DNA from: JASJHI01 sp965371355
GTDB lineage: Bacteria; Actinomycetota; Acidimicrobiia; Acidimicrobiales; Ilumatobacteraceae
Direction of reading: 5' to 3'
Length of the DNA: 9,899 bases
Assembly: GCA_965371355.1 (NCBI GenBank)
Contig: CBDUYD010000105.1
Location: 1-9,899, forward strand
This document shows positions 1-6,330 of the stretch, in pieces (within the stretch, counting starts at the first letter, position 1; each line of letters begins with the position of its first letter). A program made the translations under genes and the position numbers. The notes under the pieces are model-generated. The model ran no database searches and was not told the origin of the DNA. It was given only the letters and a program-made list of their open reading frames with translations.

Positions 1-684
1 GCCGCCCATGTCGCTCCACCGCGAGTCCAGCCGCAGACCGGCGTGCGCGGCCATGCGATCGAGTTCGGCGGGTGAGGCCCAACGGATCGCCCACGGTCGG
101 AGCCGAACGCCACCGGCCTCGGTGAACTCGACGTACTGGCCGTGCGCCCGCTGCTGGTCGGGATCGTGCTGCGAGACCGAGAGGACCACCCGATCGACGC
201 TGATCGATCTCACCGTCACCTGTGAACCGCTGTCGAGGGCGCGTTCGGGGACGTACGCCTCGACGACGAACCGCCCGGCGGCCGCGAGCCGCTGCGCGAC
301 CGAGGTGAAGCAGGCCTGCTGGCGCTCGGCCGTGAGCAGGTTGAAGAACGTGTTGTAGGCCGCCAGCACGACGTCGAACCGACGATCGGGCAGATCGTCG
401 ACCATGTCGCCGAGACGGGTGTCGACCGAGCGGTCGCTGTCGTTCTCGGCCAGCTTGGAGAGCATCGTCGCGCTCGCATCGACGCCGGTAACGGAGAGTC
501 CGGCGGCGGCCATCGGGATCGCGAGGCGGCCGGTGCCGACGCCCAGTTCGAGCACCCGGCCCTCGGGCCCGGCGAGCTCGAGGATGCGTGCGACCGTGGC
601 ATCCACCTCGGTTACGTCCGCATACCAGTCGTCGTACACGTCGGCGAACGCGTCGCCGTACGTGGCGTCGCGGTAACCCTCCAT
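1..684 (-). CDS. Class I SAM-dependent methyltransferase (C-terminus beyond window)
   Basis: Partial gene. It starts at the ATG on the complement of 682-684 and stays open to base 1, giving 228 residues, so only the end is missing. The Rossmann-type SAM-binding core is clear. Motif I is VLELGVGTGRLA, with the E-L-G-x-G-x-G loop at residues 46-52. An acidic residue after strand 2 (GVD, D69) should hold the ribose hydroxyls. GDM (92-94) and a hydrophobic strand ending in AAYNTFFNL (108-116) follow. This fits the Methyltransf_25/11 type of soluble cytoplasmic methyltransferase. The substrate cannot be read from sequence: nothing in residues 140-228 resembles a known rRNA, protein or quinone methylase signature. 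The start lies 4 bp after the stop of the upstream lipoprotein gene and has no clear ribosome site of its own, which suggests translational coupling. Family assignment is firm; specificity is unknown. Confidence 0.88.
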   Translation of the reverse strand, partial: MEGYRDATYGDAFADVYDDWYADVTEVDATVARILELAGPEGRVLELGVGTGRLAIPMAAAGLSVTGVDASATMLSKLAENDSDRSVDTRLGDMVDDLPDRRFDVVLAAYNTFFNLLTAERQQACFTSVAQRLAAAGRFVVEAYVPERALDSGSQVTVRSISVDRVVLSVSQHDPDQQRAHGQYVEFTEAGGVRLRPWAIRWASPAELDRMAAHAGLRLDSRWSDMGG

Positions 685-688
685 CGGA

Positions 689-1870
689 TCAGAACGTCCA
701 GTAGAGGCTGTCCCGGCTCAGGAACGCGCTGATCCAGAGTCGGGGTGAGCCATCGCCAACCTCTAACACGACAAACGACACGTTGCCGTCAGCGCCCGCC
801 GATCGGACCGTGAGCCAGTCGGCCCACGGGCGACGCGTTGTTGCCGACGTCCCTGTCTCGATCATCGATCGGAGCCGCTCGACGTTCGTCGTCGCCTGTT
901 CTTCGTCACCGTGGGCGAACGCTGCGACCACCAGATGCTGGCCGTCGTCGACCGCGACCCCGGCGCCGAGCAGTTCGTACGGTTCGAGACCGGGACCGAA
1001 GTCGCCCCGATCGATCGCGGCCTGCAAGGCTTCAGCGACGTCCGTGGCATCGTTCGAAACTGCAAGCTGGTCGGGCACCACGACTTCGTCGGACAGGAAG
1101 AAGCTGTGAACGTCGTTCTTTACGAGTACGTCGAGCACAGCGGCGACCGCGGGCAGCTCGAGTACCGAGCCGCCATTCGCTCCGGCCTCGAGCGCCTGAT
1201 CGAACGGCTCCCCCAGCGTGCCGCGAACCACGGTGTCGTCGCGCACCGCCATCAGACCGCCGATCCCGAGTACTCGGACCGCGCTGCGGCGCTCCAGGTC
1301 AGGCGCATTGTCGTCGGACCAGAAGTAGTAGGGCCCGCCCGGGCCGTCTCGCTCCTCCAGTACGTCGCCCCAGTTGGGGTCGGCTCTTACCACGGCGTCG
1401 ATACCGTCAGCGGAATCACCGACGGCGAACACCGCGACGTCGCCCGGCGCTGACCCCGAGGACAACGACGCTCGTGTGTCGAGCACGGAGAAACCGAACT
1501 CGTTGCGCCACTGTTCGACATCTTGAGCCGGATCGAATCCGGGAAGGACGGCCGCGGCTCCGACGTAGCCGTCCCCTTCGTCAACCGCGCCCGCCAGCCG
1601 CTGGAGCCAATCGATCGTCTCCTCTGCATCGGTCCCATCGGGCTTCTGGGCGCCCGTCGCCCCGGCTGCCAGGTCGTAGTCGGTGGCGACCAGGAAGTGC
1701 AGGGCGTCTTCGCTCTGGGGCACATAGCGAAGCAGATCGGTCATGGTGGTCTCGCCACCTGAGTCCGCGCTGCCGCCGTCACCGTCTCCATCGCTTCCAC
1801 ACGCACCGGCCAACAGCACGAGACCGCCGGCCACCACCATCCCTCGCAGGCTCGTTCCGCGGCTCACCAT
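689..1870 (-). CDS. Putative lipoprotein of unknown function
   Basis: The protein is 393 residues, starting at the ATG on the complement of 1868-1870. The N-terminus is a lipoprotein signal: basic residues at R4 and R9, a hydrophobic stretch at about 11-22, and a lipobox ending A-G-A-C with the lipidated cysteine at C24. An acidic Gly/Ser/Asp-rich linker (about 25-41) follows, so the mature protein should be anchored to the outer face of the membrane. The remaining 350 residues look like a mixed alpha/beta soluble domain, beginning with a segment reading LLRYVPQSEDALHFLV. I do not recognise the family. There is no solute-binding, beta-lactamase or peptidase motif that I can see. It is the first gene of an apparent two-gene unit with the methyltransferase, and it diverges from the cysteine desulfurase across about 127 bp. 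The coding call is strong because the antisense open frames over this stretch have repetitive Arg/Pro-rich composition. Confidence 0.85.
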   Translation of the reverse strand: MVSRGTSLRGMVVAGGLVLLAGACGSDGDGDGGSADSGGETTMTDLLRYVPQSEDALHFLVATDYDLAAGATGAQKPDGTDAEETIDWLQRLAGAVDEGDGYVGAAAVLPGFDPAQDVEQWRNEFGFSVLDTRASLSSGSAPGDVAVFAVGDSADGIDAVVRADPNWGDVLEERDGPGGPYYFWSDDNAPDLERRSAVRVLGIGGLMAVRDDTVVRGTLGEPFDQALEAGANGGSVLELPAVAAVLDVLVKNDVHSFFLSDEVVVPDQLAVSNDATDVAEALQAAIDRGDFGPGLEPYELLGAGVAVDDGQHLVVAAFAHGDEEQATTNVERLRSMIETGTSATTRRPWADWLTVRSAGADGNVSFVVLEVGDGSPRLWISAFLSRDSLYWTF

Positions 1871-1878
1871 GCTCGGGA

Positions 1879-1918
1879 CGGTACTCGTGGAGCGGCCCGG
1901 TCCTGAAGCCGGGTACCG
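1879..1918. repeat. Two-part inverted repeat in a divergent promoter region
   Basis: In the gap between the divergently transcribed lipoprotein and desulfurase genes, CGGTAC (1879-1884) is matched by its reverse complement GTACCG (1913-1918). Inside these, CCCGG (1896-1900) and CCGGG (1909-1913) form a second pair with an 8-nt loop. The two pairs share base 1913, so they cannot all pair at once. This could be an operator or a small RNA hairpin, or chance in GC-rich DNA. The rest of the gap (1871-1997) shows nothing else clear apart from a possible -10 element near 1985. Confidence 0.3.
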
Positions 1919-1984
1919 CCCGACGCCGTCGATCGCGGCCGCACACGACCACCCTCACCAGGACCTGTTCGGGAAGGCACTGGA

Positions 1985-1990
1985 TAGCCT
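1985..1990 (+). promoter_or_regulatory. Possible -10 element for a leaderless cysteine desulfurase mRNA
   Basis: TAGCCT fits the actinobacterial -10 consensus TANNNT and ends 7 nt before the GTG at 1998. Transcription would then begin at or next to the start codon. No purine-rich ribosome site precedes that GTG, which agrees with a leaderless transcript, a common arrangement in Actinomycetota. No good -35 hexamer is visible. Six-base matches are frequent by chance, so this is tentative. Confidence 0.3.
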
Positions 1991-1997
1991 CGACCCG

Positions 1998-3146
1998 GTG
2001 AGCACGATCCCTCTCACGTATCTCGACTGCGCGGCGACCAACCCGATGCGTCCGGAGGCGATCGAGGCGATGCTTCCGTTCCTCCGCGGCGACTACGCCA
2101 ACCCGTCGGGATCGCACCGCTTCGCACGCCGTGCCCGCCGGGCGATCGACGAGTCGCGCGACACGGTCGCCGCCATCATCGGGTGCCGCCCCGGCGAGGT
2201 GGTCTTCACCAGCGGCGGCACCGAGAGCGACAACACCGCGGTCGCCGGCGCCGTGCGCCAGACCGGTGGAGCCGCCGTCTGCTCGGCGGTCGAACATCCC
2301 GCTGTGCTCGAGGTCGTCGAACGCCACGGCGGTGTCGTCGTCGGGGTCGACCAATTCGCCCGCATCGACCTGGCCGAACTCGAATCGGTGCTCGTGCGAC
2401 TCGCTTCGGACGGCTCTGCGGTCGCCGTCGTCAGCGTCATGGCGGTCAACAACGAGGTGGGGACGATCAACGACATCGAGGCGGTCGGTCGGGTCGTCCG
2501 ACGCCACGCTCCCGGCGCGTTGTTCCACACCGACGCCGTCCAGGCGGCGTGTTGGCTCGATCTGCGCGCGATCACGCCGCACGTCGACCTGATGTCGCTG
2601 AGCGCGCACAAGTTCGGTGGCCCGAAGGGTGTCGGGATCCTGATCGAGCGTGGCGGGCCGAACATCGATGCGCTGATCGTCGGTGGCGGCCAGGAGCGCG
2701 AACGCCGGAGCGGAACCCAGAACACCGCCGGCATCGTCGCCGCGGCGACGGCGCTCGCACTGACCGACGCAGAGCGGGCCGACGACGCGACCCGCATCGC
2801 GCCGCTGCGCGATCACCTGGTCGAACGCCTCGAGTCCGAGATCGACGGCTGCACCGAAACGCTCCCACCCGAGCACAAGGTCGCCGGATCTGCCCATGTC
2901 TGCATCGACGGGATCGAGTCCGAGGCGCTGCTCTTCCTCCTCGACGAGGAGGGCGTCTGTGCGTCAGCGGCGTCGTCGTGCGCGAGCGGGGCGATGGATC
3001 CCTCGCACGTCCTCGCCGCGATGGGCGTGTCGCGCGAGCGGGCGGTCGGCGCACTCCGGCTCACGCTCGGGCACGAGACGACCGGCGCCGAGGTCGAGCG
3101 GGCCGCCGACGTCGTCGCCGAAGCGGTCGCCAGGCTCCGACGGTGA
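1998..3146 (+). CDS. Cysteine desulfurase, IscS/NifS-type (class V aminotransferase fold)
   Basis: This PLP enzyme takes sulfur from L-cysteine as an enzyme persulfide, releasing alanine. With the GTG at 1998 the protein is 382 residues, and its N-terminus (YLDCAATNP at 8-16) aligns with the usual YLDNAATTP of the family. An in-frame ATG at 1869 would add 43 residues that look non-coding and would reach the lipoprotein start, so I reject it. Visible landmarks are the PLP-phosphate loop SGGTESDN, the stacking histidine H100 (VEHPAV), the Schiff-base lysine K205 in SAHKFGGPKG, and the catalytic cysteine C328 in the mobile loop SSCASGAMDPSHVL. That loop marks the group I (IscS/NifS) type rather than SufS. 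A second cysteine, C321, sits seven residues upstream. mnmA follows after 10 bp, so its main partner is probably MnmA in tRNA thiolation. A wider role in Fe-S cluster assembly is possible. The symbol is left blank because paralogues cannot be told apart here. Confidence 0.95.
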   Translation: MSTIPLTYLDCAATNPMRPEAIEAMLPFLRGDYANPSGSHRFARRARRAIDESRDTVAAIIGCRPGEVVFTSGGTESDNTAVAGAVRQTGGAAVCSAVEHPAVLEVVERHGGVVVGVDQFARIDLAELESVLVRLASDGSAVAVVSVMAVNNEVGTINDIEAVGRVVRRHAPGALFHTDAVQAACWLDLRAITPHVDLMSLSAHKFGGPKGVGILIERGGPNIDALIVGGGQERERRSGTQNTAGIVAAATALALTDAERADDATRIAPLRDHLVERLESEIDGCTETLPPEHKVAGSAHVCIDGIESEALLFLLDEEGVCASAASSCASGAMDPSHVLAAMGVSRERAVGALRLTLGHETTGAEVERAADVVAEAVARLRR

Positions 3147-3156
3147 GCGAGGGCCG

Positions 3157-4203
3157 ATGAAGGTCATGTGCGCGATGAGCGGCGGTGTCGACTCGTCGGT
3201 CGCGGCGCACCTGCTCAGGTGCGACGGTCACGACGTCGTCGGCGTCACGATGAAGCTGTGGGGCGGCGAGTCCGACACCGGATGCTGCTCGATCTCCGAC
3301 GTCGACGATGCCCGCCGTGTCGCACAGCAACTCGACATCGATCACCTCGTCTTCAACTTCGGCGAAGACTTCGACGAGCACGTAGTCGAGCCGTACGTCG
3401 CCGCCCACGCGCGGGGGATCACGCCGAATCCGTGCATCGAGTGCAACCGCTCGATCAAGTTCGCCCGCCTCGCCGAGCGCGCCGATCTGCTCGGATTCGA
3501 CGCCGTCGCCACCGGCCATCACGTCAACATCGGGCGGATGGACGACGGCTCGTACACGATCGAGCGCGGGGCCGATGCGGCCAAGGACCAGAGCTACGTC
3601 GTGCACATGCTCGATCAGGCGCGTTTGGCCCGCACGATGTTCCCGGTCGGGCGTCTGCAGAAGTCCGAGCTGCGTGAGATCGCCGCGTCGATCGGACTGC
3701 GCACAGCCGACAAGCCCGACAGCCAGGATGTGTGCTTCATCACCTCGACGGGCGGGCGGACCGACTTCCTGGGCGAGCGCATCCCGTTCCGTCCGGGGAA
3801 GGTCGTCGACGAGGCCGGTCGTCGGCTCGGCGACGTCGAGGCGGTCGAGATGGTCACGATCGGCCAGCGCAGGGGACTCGGGCTCCCCGGAGGTGGTCCG
3901 AAGCGCTATGTCATCGACGTCGATGTCGATGCGGGGGTCGTCGCGGTTGGTCCCGAAGCGGCGCTCCTGCGCACCGGGCTCGAGGTCGGTGACGTGACCT
4001 GGGTCGACTCGCCGCCGGCCGACGGTCAGGTGCTCGTGCAGTGCAGTGCCCACGGAGAGGCCCGCCCAGGCGACCTCAGCGTGTCCGATCGATGCATCGA
4101 CGTCTCCTGGCGCGAGCCGCAGCGCCGGGTCTCGCCGGGGCAGAGTGTGGTCTTCTACGACCTCGGCGACACGCGGGTGCTCGGCGGCGGCATCGCCCGC
4201 TGA
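3157..4203 (+). CDS. mnmA: tRNA-specific 2-thiouridylase MnmA
   Basis: MnmA uses ATP to activate U34 of tRNA-Lys, -Glu and -Gln and inserts sulfur to give s2U. It receives the sulfur from a cysteine desulfurase. The protein has 348 residues, slightly shorter than the E. coli enzyme (368) but complete in its motifs. The PP-loop for ATP, SGGVDSS, is at residues 8-14. NPCIECNR contains C96, which matches E. coli C102. TGHHV and KDQSYVVHML follow. The DSQDVCFI motif carries C193, equivalent to E. coli C199, the partner in the persulfide/disulfide chemistry. The C-terminal third is the beta-barrel tRNA-binding part and contains the GQRRGLGLPGG segment. The ATG lies 10 bp after the desulfurase stop, preceded by a weak GAGCGAGGG purine stretch, so the two are probably one operon. 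The gene ends only 8 bp from the stop of the convergent membrane-protein gene. Confidence 0.97.
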   Translation: MKVMCAMSGGVDSSVAAHLLRCDGHDVVGVTMKLWGGESDTGCCSISDVDDARRVAQQLDIDHLVFNFGEDFDEHVVEPYVAAHARGITPNPCIECNRSIKFARLAERADLLGFDAVATGHHVNIGRMDDGSYTIERGADAAKDQSYVVHMLDQARLARTMFPVGRLQKSELREIAASIGLRTADKPDSQDVCFITSTGGRTDFLGERIPFRPGKVVDEAGRRLGDVEAVEMVTIGQRRGLGLPGGGPKRYVIDVDVDAGVVAVGPEAALLRTGLEVGDVTWVDSPPADGQVLVQCSAHGEARPGDLSVSDRCIDVSWREPQRRVSPGQSVVFYDLGDTRVLGGGIAR

Positions 4204-4211
4204 CGGGCCGA

Positions 4212-5129
4212 TCAAGCGACGGGCAGGCCCCGCGCGGCCGCGACTTCGAGCGTGCGCCCGGGACGCGATGGGCTCACGAGGAAGGCCGTCATGTGGATCG
4301 ACTTGCCGTTCGGTTCGGAGGGGGAGAATGCGAACACGGCGGAGACGGTCTCGGTGGTCGACACCTCGAGCGCATAGCCGCTCGCAGGACCTGTCAGGTC
4401 GGCGGCACCGGTGCCCGCCCGGGCGAGCGCGATCGAGGCGATCTGGCCGCTGCGGAGCATCAGGGTCTCGGCGAGCACGATCGGGTCGCGCACCACCAGA
4501 CCAGCCGGGACGAGCACGAGCCATCGCTGCGAGAGCCGGTGCCACTTGGGGGCGAGGTACACGGCTCCGCCGATGGCAACGATCGCCGCGATGCCGCCGA
4601 TCACCCACGACCGGGCGGCGAGGACTGGCGCTGCCGCCACGATCGCCGGTGCCCAGAGCAGCCAGGTGATCACGGCGGCGGCACCCGTTGCGGCCGGCGC
4701 GCGCAGCGGGAAGCGGTCCTCGTCGCCGTACGCCGATGCCTGCACGAACGCCAGACCGAACTCGGGGGTGAACATCGCCGCCACCGCGGCAAAGGCTGTG
4801 ACGCCGAGCAGGAGTAGTTCGGTGGCGGGAGTCCCGGCGATCGCGGCGGCGACGCCGACGACGATCGACAGTGGTGCGACGACGCGGGCGGCGGTCAGCG
4901 AGCGCACCGAGGGGACCGCGAGCGCGAGCGCGACCACCGCCCAGCTCGTCCATCCCCCGATCGCGCAGACCCATCGCACCGCCGCCGAACGATCGGTGAC
5001 GGCCGCCTCGATCGCCGCGCCGCCGATAGCGGCGACGAGTACCCAGCCGAGCCTCGCAACCCAGACGACCAGCGGCGCGGCCCGCCGCTTCTTCGCGCCG
5101 GTCTTCGCGCCGGTCGTCGCACGATTCAT
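4212..5129 (-). CDS. Multi-pass membrane protein of unknown function
   Basis: The protein is 305 residues if it starts at the ATG on the complement of 5127-5129. An upstream in-frame ATG at 5159 would add ten residues, MLPEIGQPSA, but would place a perfect palindrome inside the coding region, so the shorter form is preferred. The N-terminus is basic (K9, K13-R16), which suggests it stays in the cytoplasm. About six hydrophobic segments follow, near residues 20-44, 53-72, 82-99, 104-120, 148-170 and 175-193. An acidic loop between the fourth and fifth reads YGDEDRFPLR. Residues from about 196 to the end are soluble. They begin WHRLSQRWLVLVPAGLVVRD, which resembles the strand pattern of bacterial PH-like domains; that likeness is only an impression. 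I do not recognise the family. The gene runs opposite to its housekeeping neighbours and is probably an insertion into the conserved mnmA-ligA cluster. Confidence 0.8.
   Translation of the reverse strand: MNRATTGAKTGAKKRRAAPLVVWVARLGWVLVAAIGGAAIEAAVTDRSAAVRWVCAIGGWTSWAVVALALAVPSVRSLTAARVVAPLSIVVGVAAAIAGTPATELLLLGVTAFAAVAAMFTPEFGLAFVQASAYGDEDRFPLRAPAATGAAAVITWLLWAPAIVAAAPVLAARSWVIGGIAAIVAIGGAVYLAPKWHRLSQRWLVLVPAGLVVRDPIVLAETLMLRSGQIASIALARAGTGAADLTGPASGYALEVSTTETVSAVFAFSPSEPNGKSIHMTAFLVSPSRPGRTLEVAAARGLPVA
5091..5114. repeat. Tandem 12-bp direct repeat within the membrane-protein gene
   Basis: CTTCGCGCCGGT occurs twice head to tail (5091-5102 and 5103-5114). On the minus strand each copy reads ACC GGC GCG AAG, so it encodes Thr-Gly-Ala-Lys twice in the basic N-terminal tail of the membrane protein. 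Because the unit is a multiple of three it keeps the frame, and it looks like a recent slippage duplication. Confidence 0.75.
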
Positions 5130-5139
5130 CGCACTAGGT

Positions 5140-5155
5140 TGCCCGATTTCGGGCA
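5140..5155. promoter_or_regulatory. Perfect 16-bp palindrome, candidate operator
   Basis: TGCCCGA (5140-5146), a 2-bp TT spacer, then TCGGGCA (5149-5155) form a perfect 7+7 inverted repeat. It lies 10 bp upstream of the preferred ATG of the minus-strand membrane protein and about 150 bp upstream of the MetE-like gene, so it could serve either promoter. The short centre suits binding by a dimeric repressor better than an RNA hairpin. I cannot match it to a known actinobacterial motif such as the LexA box. The rest of the divergent gap (5130-5305) shows only a strong ribosome site near its right end and a doubtful small open frame. Confidence 0.4.
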
Positions 5156-5293
5156 GCACCCACGGGATCGCGCCGATTCGGTAGCGGGGCCGCCGTCGTG
5201 CGACGATGCCAGCATCCCGTTCGGCCGGGGTGGGGGATGAGATGGTGAACCGACGGGGTGGAGCGATGGCGGGGGACGACGAGCGAGATGACG

Positions 5294-5300
5294 AGGAGGT
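5294..5300 (+). promoter_or_regulatory. Strong Shine-Dalgarno site for the MetE-like gene
   Basis: AGGAGGT is a near-perfect ribosome-binding site, the strongest I noticed in the window. It stands 5 nt before a TTG (5306) and 8 nt before a GTG (5309) in the same frame. Both spacings are workable. GTG is usually the stronger start codon, so 5309 is preferred. Confidence 0.8.
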
Positions 5301-5308
5301 GAGCGTTG

Positions 5309-6325
5309 GTGGCCAACCGCAATGATGCGTTCGCCGACGGCGCCGTCATCGGCGTCGGCGCGCTCCCACACCGCGACGTCGCGACGGCGGCTGCATTCTC
5401 GTTCGCCGAGTTCGGGATCGCCACGGTTCCGACGCTGCCCAGACGCTCGCCTGCCGAGGCATTGGTCGCTCAAGCGGTCGTCGGGCTTCCGGGGGTCTCG
5501 CTCGGGCAGTACGGCAGCATCGCGATCGACCCGACCCGTGTCGACGACTCGACGGCGATTCGCACCGATCTCGCCCAGGACGCCTTCGCGGGGATGCGCG
5601 GCTTCCTCGACCTCGCGGCGAGCCGGCAACTCGACGGTGCGCCGGTCAAGTGGCAGTTCGTGGGTCCGGTCACGCTCGGTGTCGCGCTGCACCGGGTCGG
5701 GCTCGACATCGACACCGCGTTCGACATCGCGCTGCGGGCGGTGCGGAGCCACCTCGCCCACATCGCGACCACGCTCTCCGATGCGTTGCCCCGTTCACCG
5801 CAGTTGATGCTCCTCGACGAGCCGCTGCTGGTCGACCTGATGCAGCCCGACTTCCCGATTCCCCCCGATCGCGCCGTCGACCTCATGTCGAGCGGGATGG
5901 CGGCGCTGCCGAACGACACGCTGGTCGGAGTGCACTGCTGCGGCACGGTCGATCTCGCCACCCTGCTGGCGACCGGTCCGCGGGCGATCTCGATCCCCGT
6001 CGGCGAGGGCTTGCTCGACTGGTCGGGTTACCTCGCCCGCTTCCTCGACGACGGAGGCGTCATCGCGTGGGGAGTCGTACCCACCGATGGTCCGTTGCCG
6101 GCCTCGTCCGAACGCTCATGGCGTGCGCTCAGCGACCTCTGGTGCTCGCTGGTGCAGCGTGGCTGCGACCCGGTGAAGCTCCGCCGGCAGAGCCTGGTCA
6201 GCCCGACGTGCGGACTCGGATCTCACTCGGTGTCGGTCGCCCGTCGGATCGCCCGCCTCACGACCGAGGTCGGCAAGCGAGTCAGCGATCAGGCCGACGC
6301 CACGCGATTCGCCCTCGGCGCCTAG
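5309..6325 (+). CDS. Cobalamin-independent methionine synthase-like protein (C-terminal MetE domain only)
   Basis: The protein is 338 residues and matches only the catalytic (beta/alpha)8 half of MetE, in the UROD/MetE-like superfamily; the N-terminal half of MetE is absent. In MetE a zinc ion held by His, two Cys and Glu activates homocysteine. Here the site appears as VGVHCCGTVD, giving H209 and C211 (the HxC pair) plus an extra C210, and as SPTCGLGSHS, giving C301. E233 lies 24 residues after H209, the same spacing as E. coli H641-E665, but aligning by strand would put P230 there instead, so the fourth ligand is uncertain. The reaction and methyl donor are unknown, and single-domain relatives need not make methionine. 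Rv3015c occupies the same place beside ligA in M. tuberculosis. The ligA start follows 5 bp after this stop, so the two genes are likely cotranscribed. Confidence 0.85.
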   Translation: MANRNDAFADGAVIGVGALPHRDVATAAAFSFAEFGIATVPTLPRRSPAEALVAQAVVGLPGVSLGQYGSIAIDPTRVDDSTAIRTDLAQDAFAGMRGFLDLAASRQLDGAPVKWQFVGPVTLGVALHRVGLDIDTAFDIALRAVRSHLAHIATTLSDALPRSPQLMLLDEPLLVDLMQPDFPIPPDRAVDLMSSGMAALPNDTLVGVHCCGTVDLATLLATGPRAISIPVGEGLLDWSGYLARFLDDGGVIAWGVVPTDGPLPASSERSWRALSDLWCSLVQRGCDPVKLRRQSLVSPTCGLGSHSVSVARRIARLTTEVGKRVSDQADATRFALGA

Positions 6326-6330
6326 AGCCG

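Noticed and set aside
216..602. Minus-strand open frame of 128 codons inside the methyltransferase
   Set aside because: It is in a different frame from the methyltransferase, which alone shows the SAM-binding motifs and runs unbroken from 684 to the window edge.
1743..1997. N-terminal extension of the cysteine desulfurase
   Set aside because: The frame is open upstream, but the extra residues are low in complexity and overlap the lipoprotein gene antisense. Family members begin at the YLD motif, matching the GTG at 1998.
838..2001. Plus-strand open frame of about 387 codons over the lipoprotein gene
   Set aside because: The product is mostly Arg, Pro and Ser with no domain pattern, whereas the opposite strand encodes a proper lipoprotein signal and a balanced sequence.
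3061..4974. Long minus-strand open frame of over 600 codons across mnmA and the membrane gene
   Set aside because: It lies antisense to mnmA, which has all its catalytic motifs, and its translation is a biased mix of Arg, Asp and Gly. Long spurious frames are expected in GC-rich DNA because stop codons are rare there.
5130..5305. SAM, cobalamin or other riboswitch upstream of the MetE-like gene
   Set aside because: I found no conserved core such as a B12-box, and the only clear pairing element is a short 16-bp palindrome that suits protein binding better.
5650..6330. N-terminal extension of LigA (open frame from 5650)
   Set aside because: This is an out-of-frame shadow of the MetE-like gene. 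LigA proteins start just before the Ia helix, as with the ATG at 6331, which gives a normal 678-residue length.
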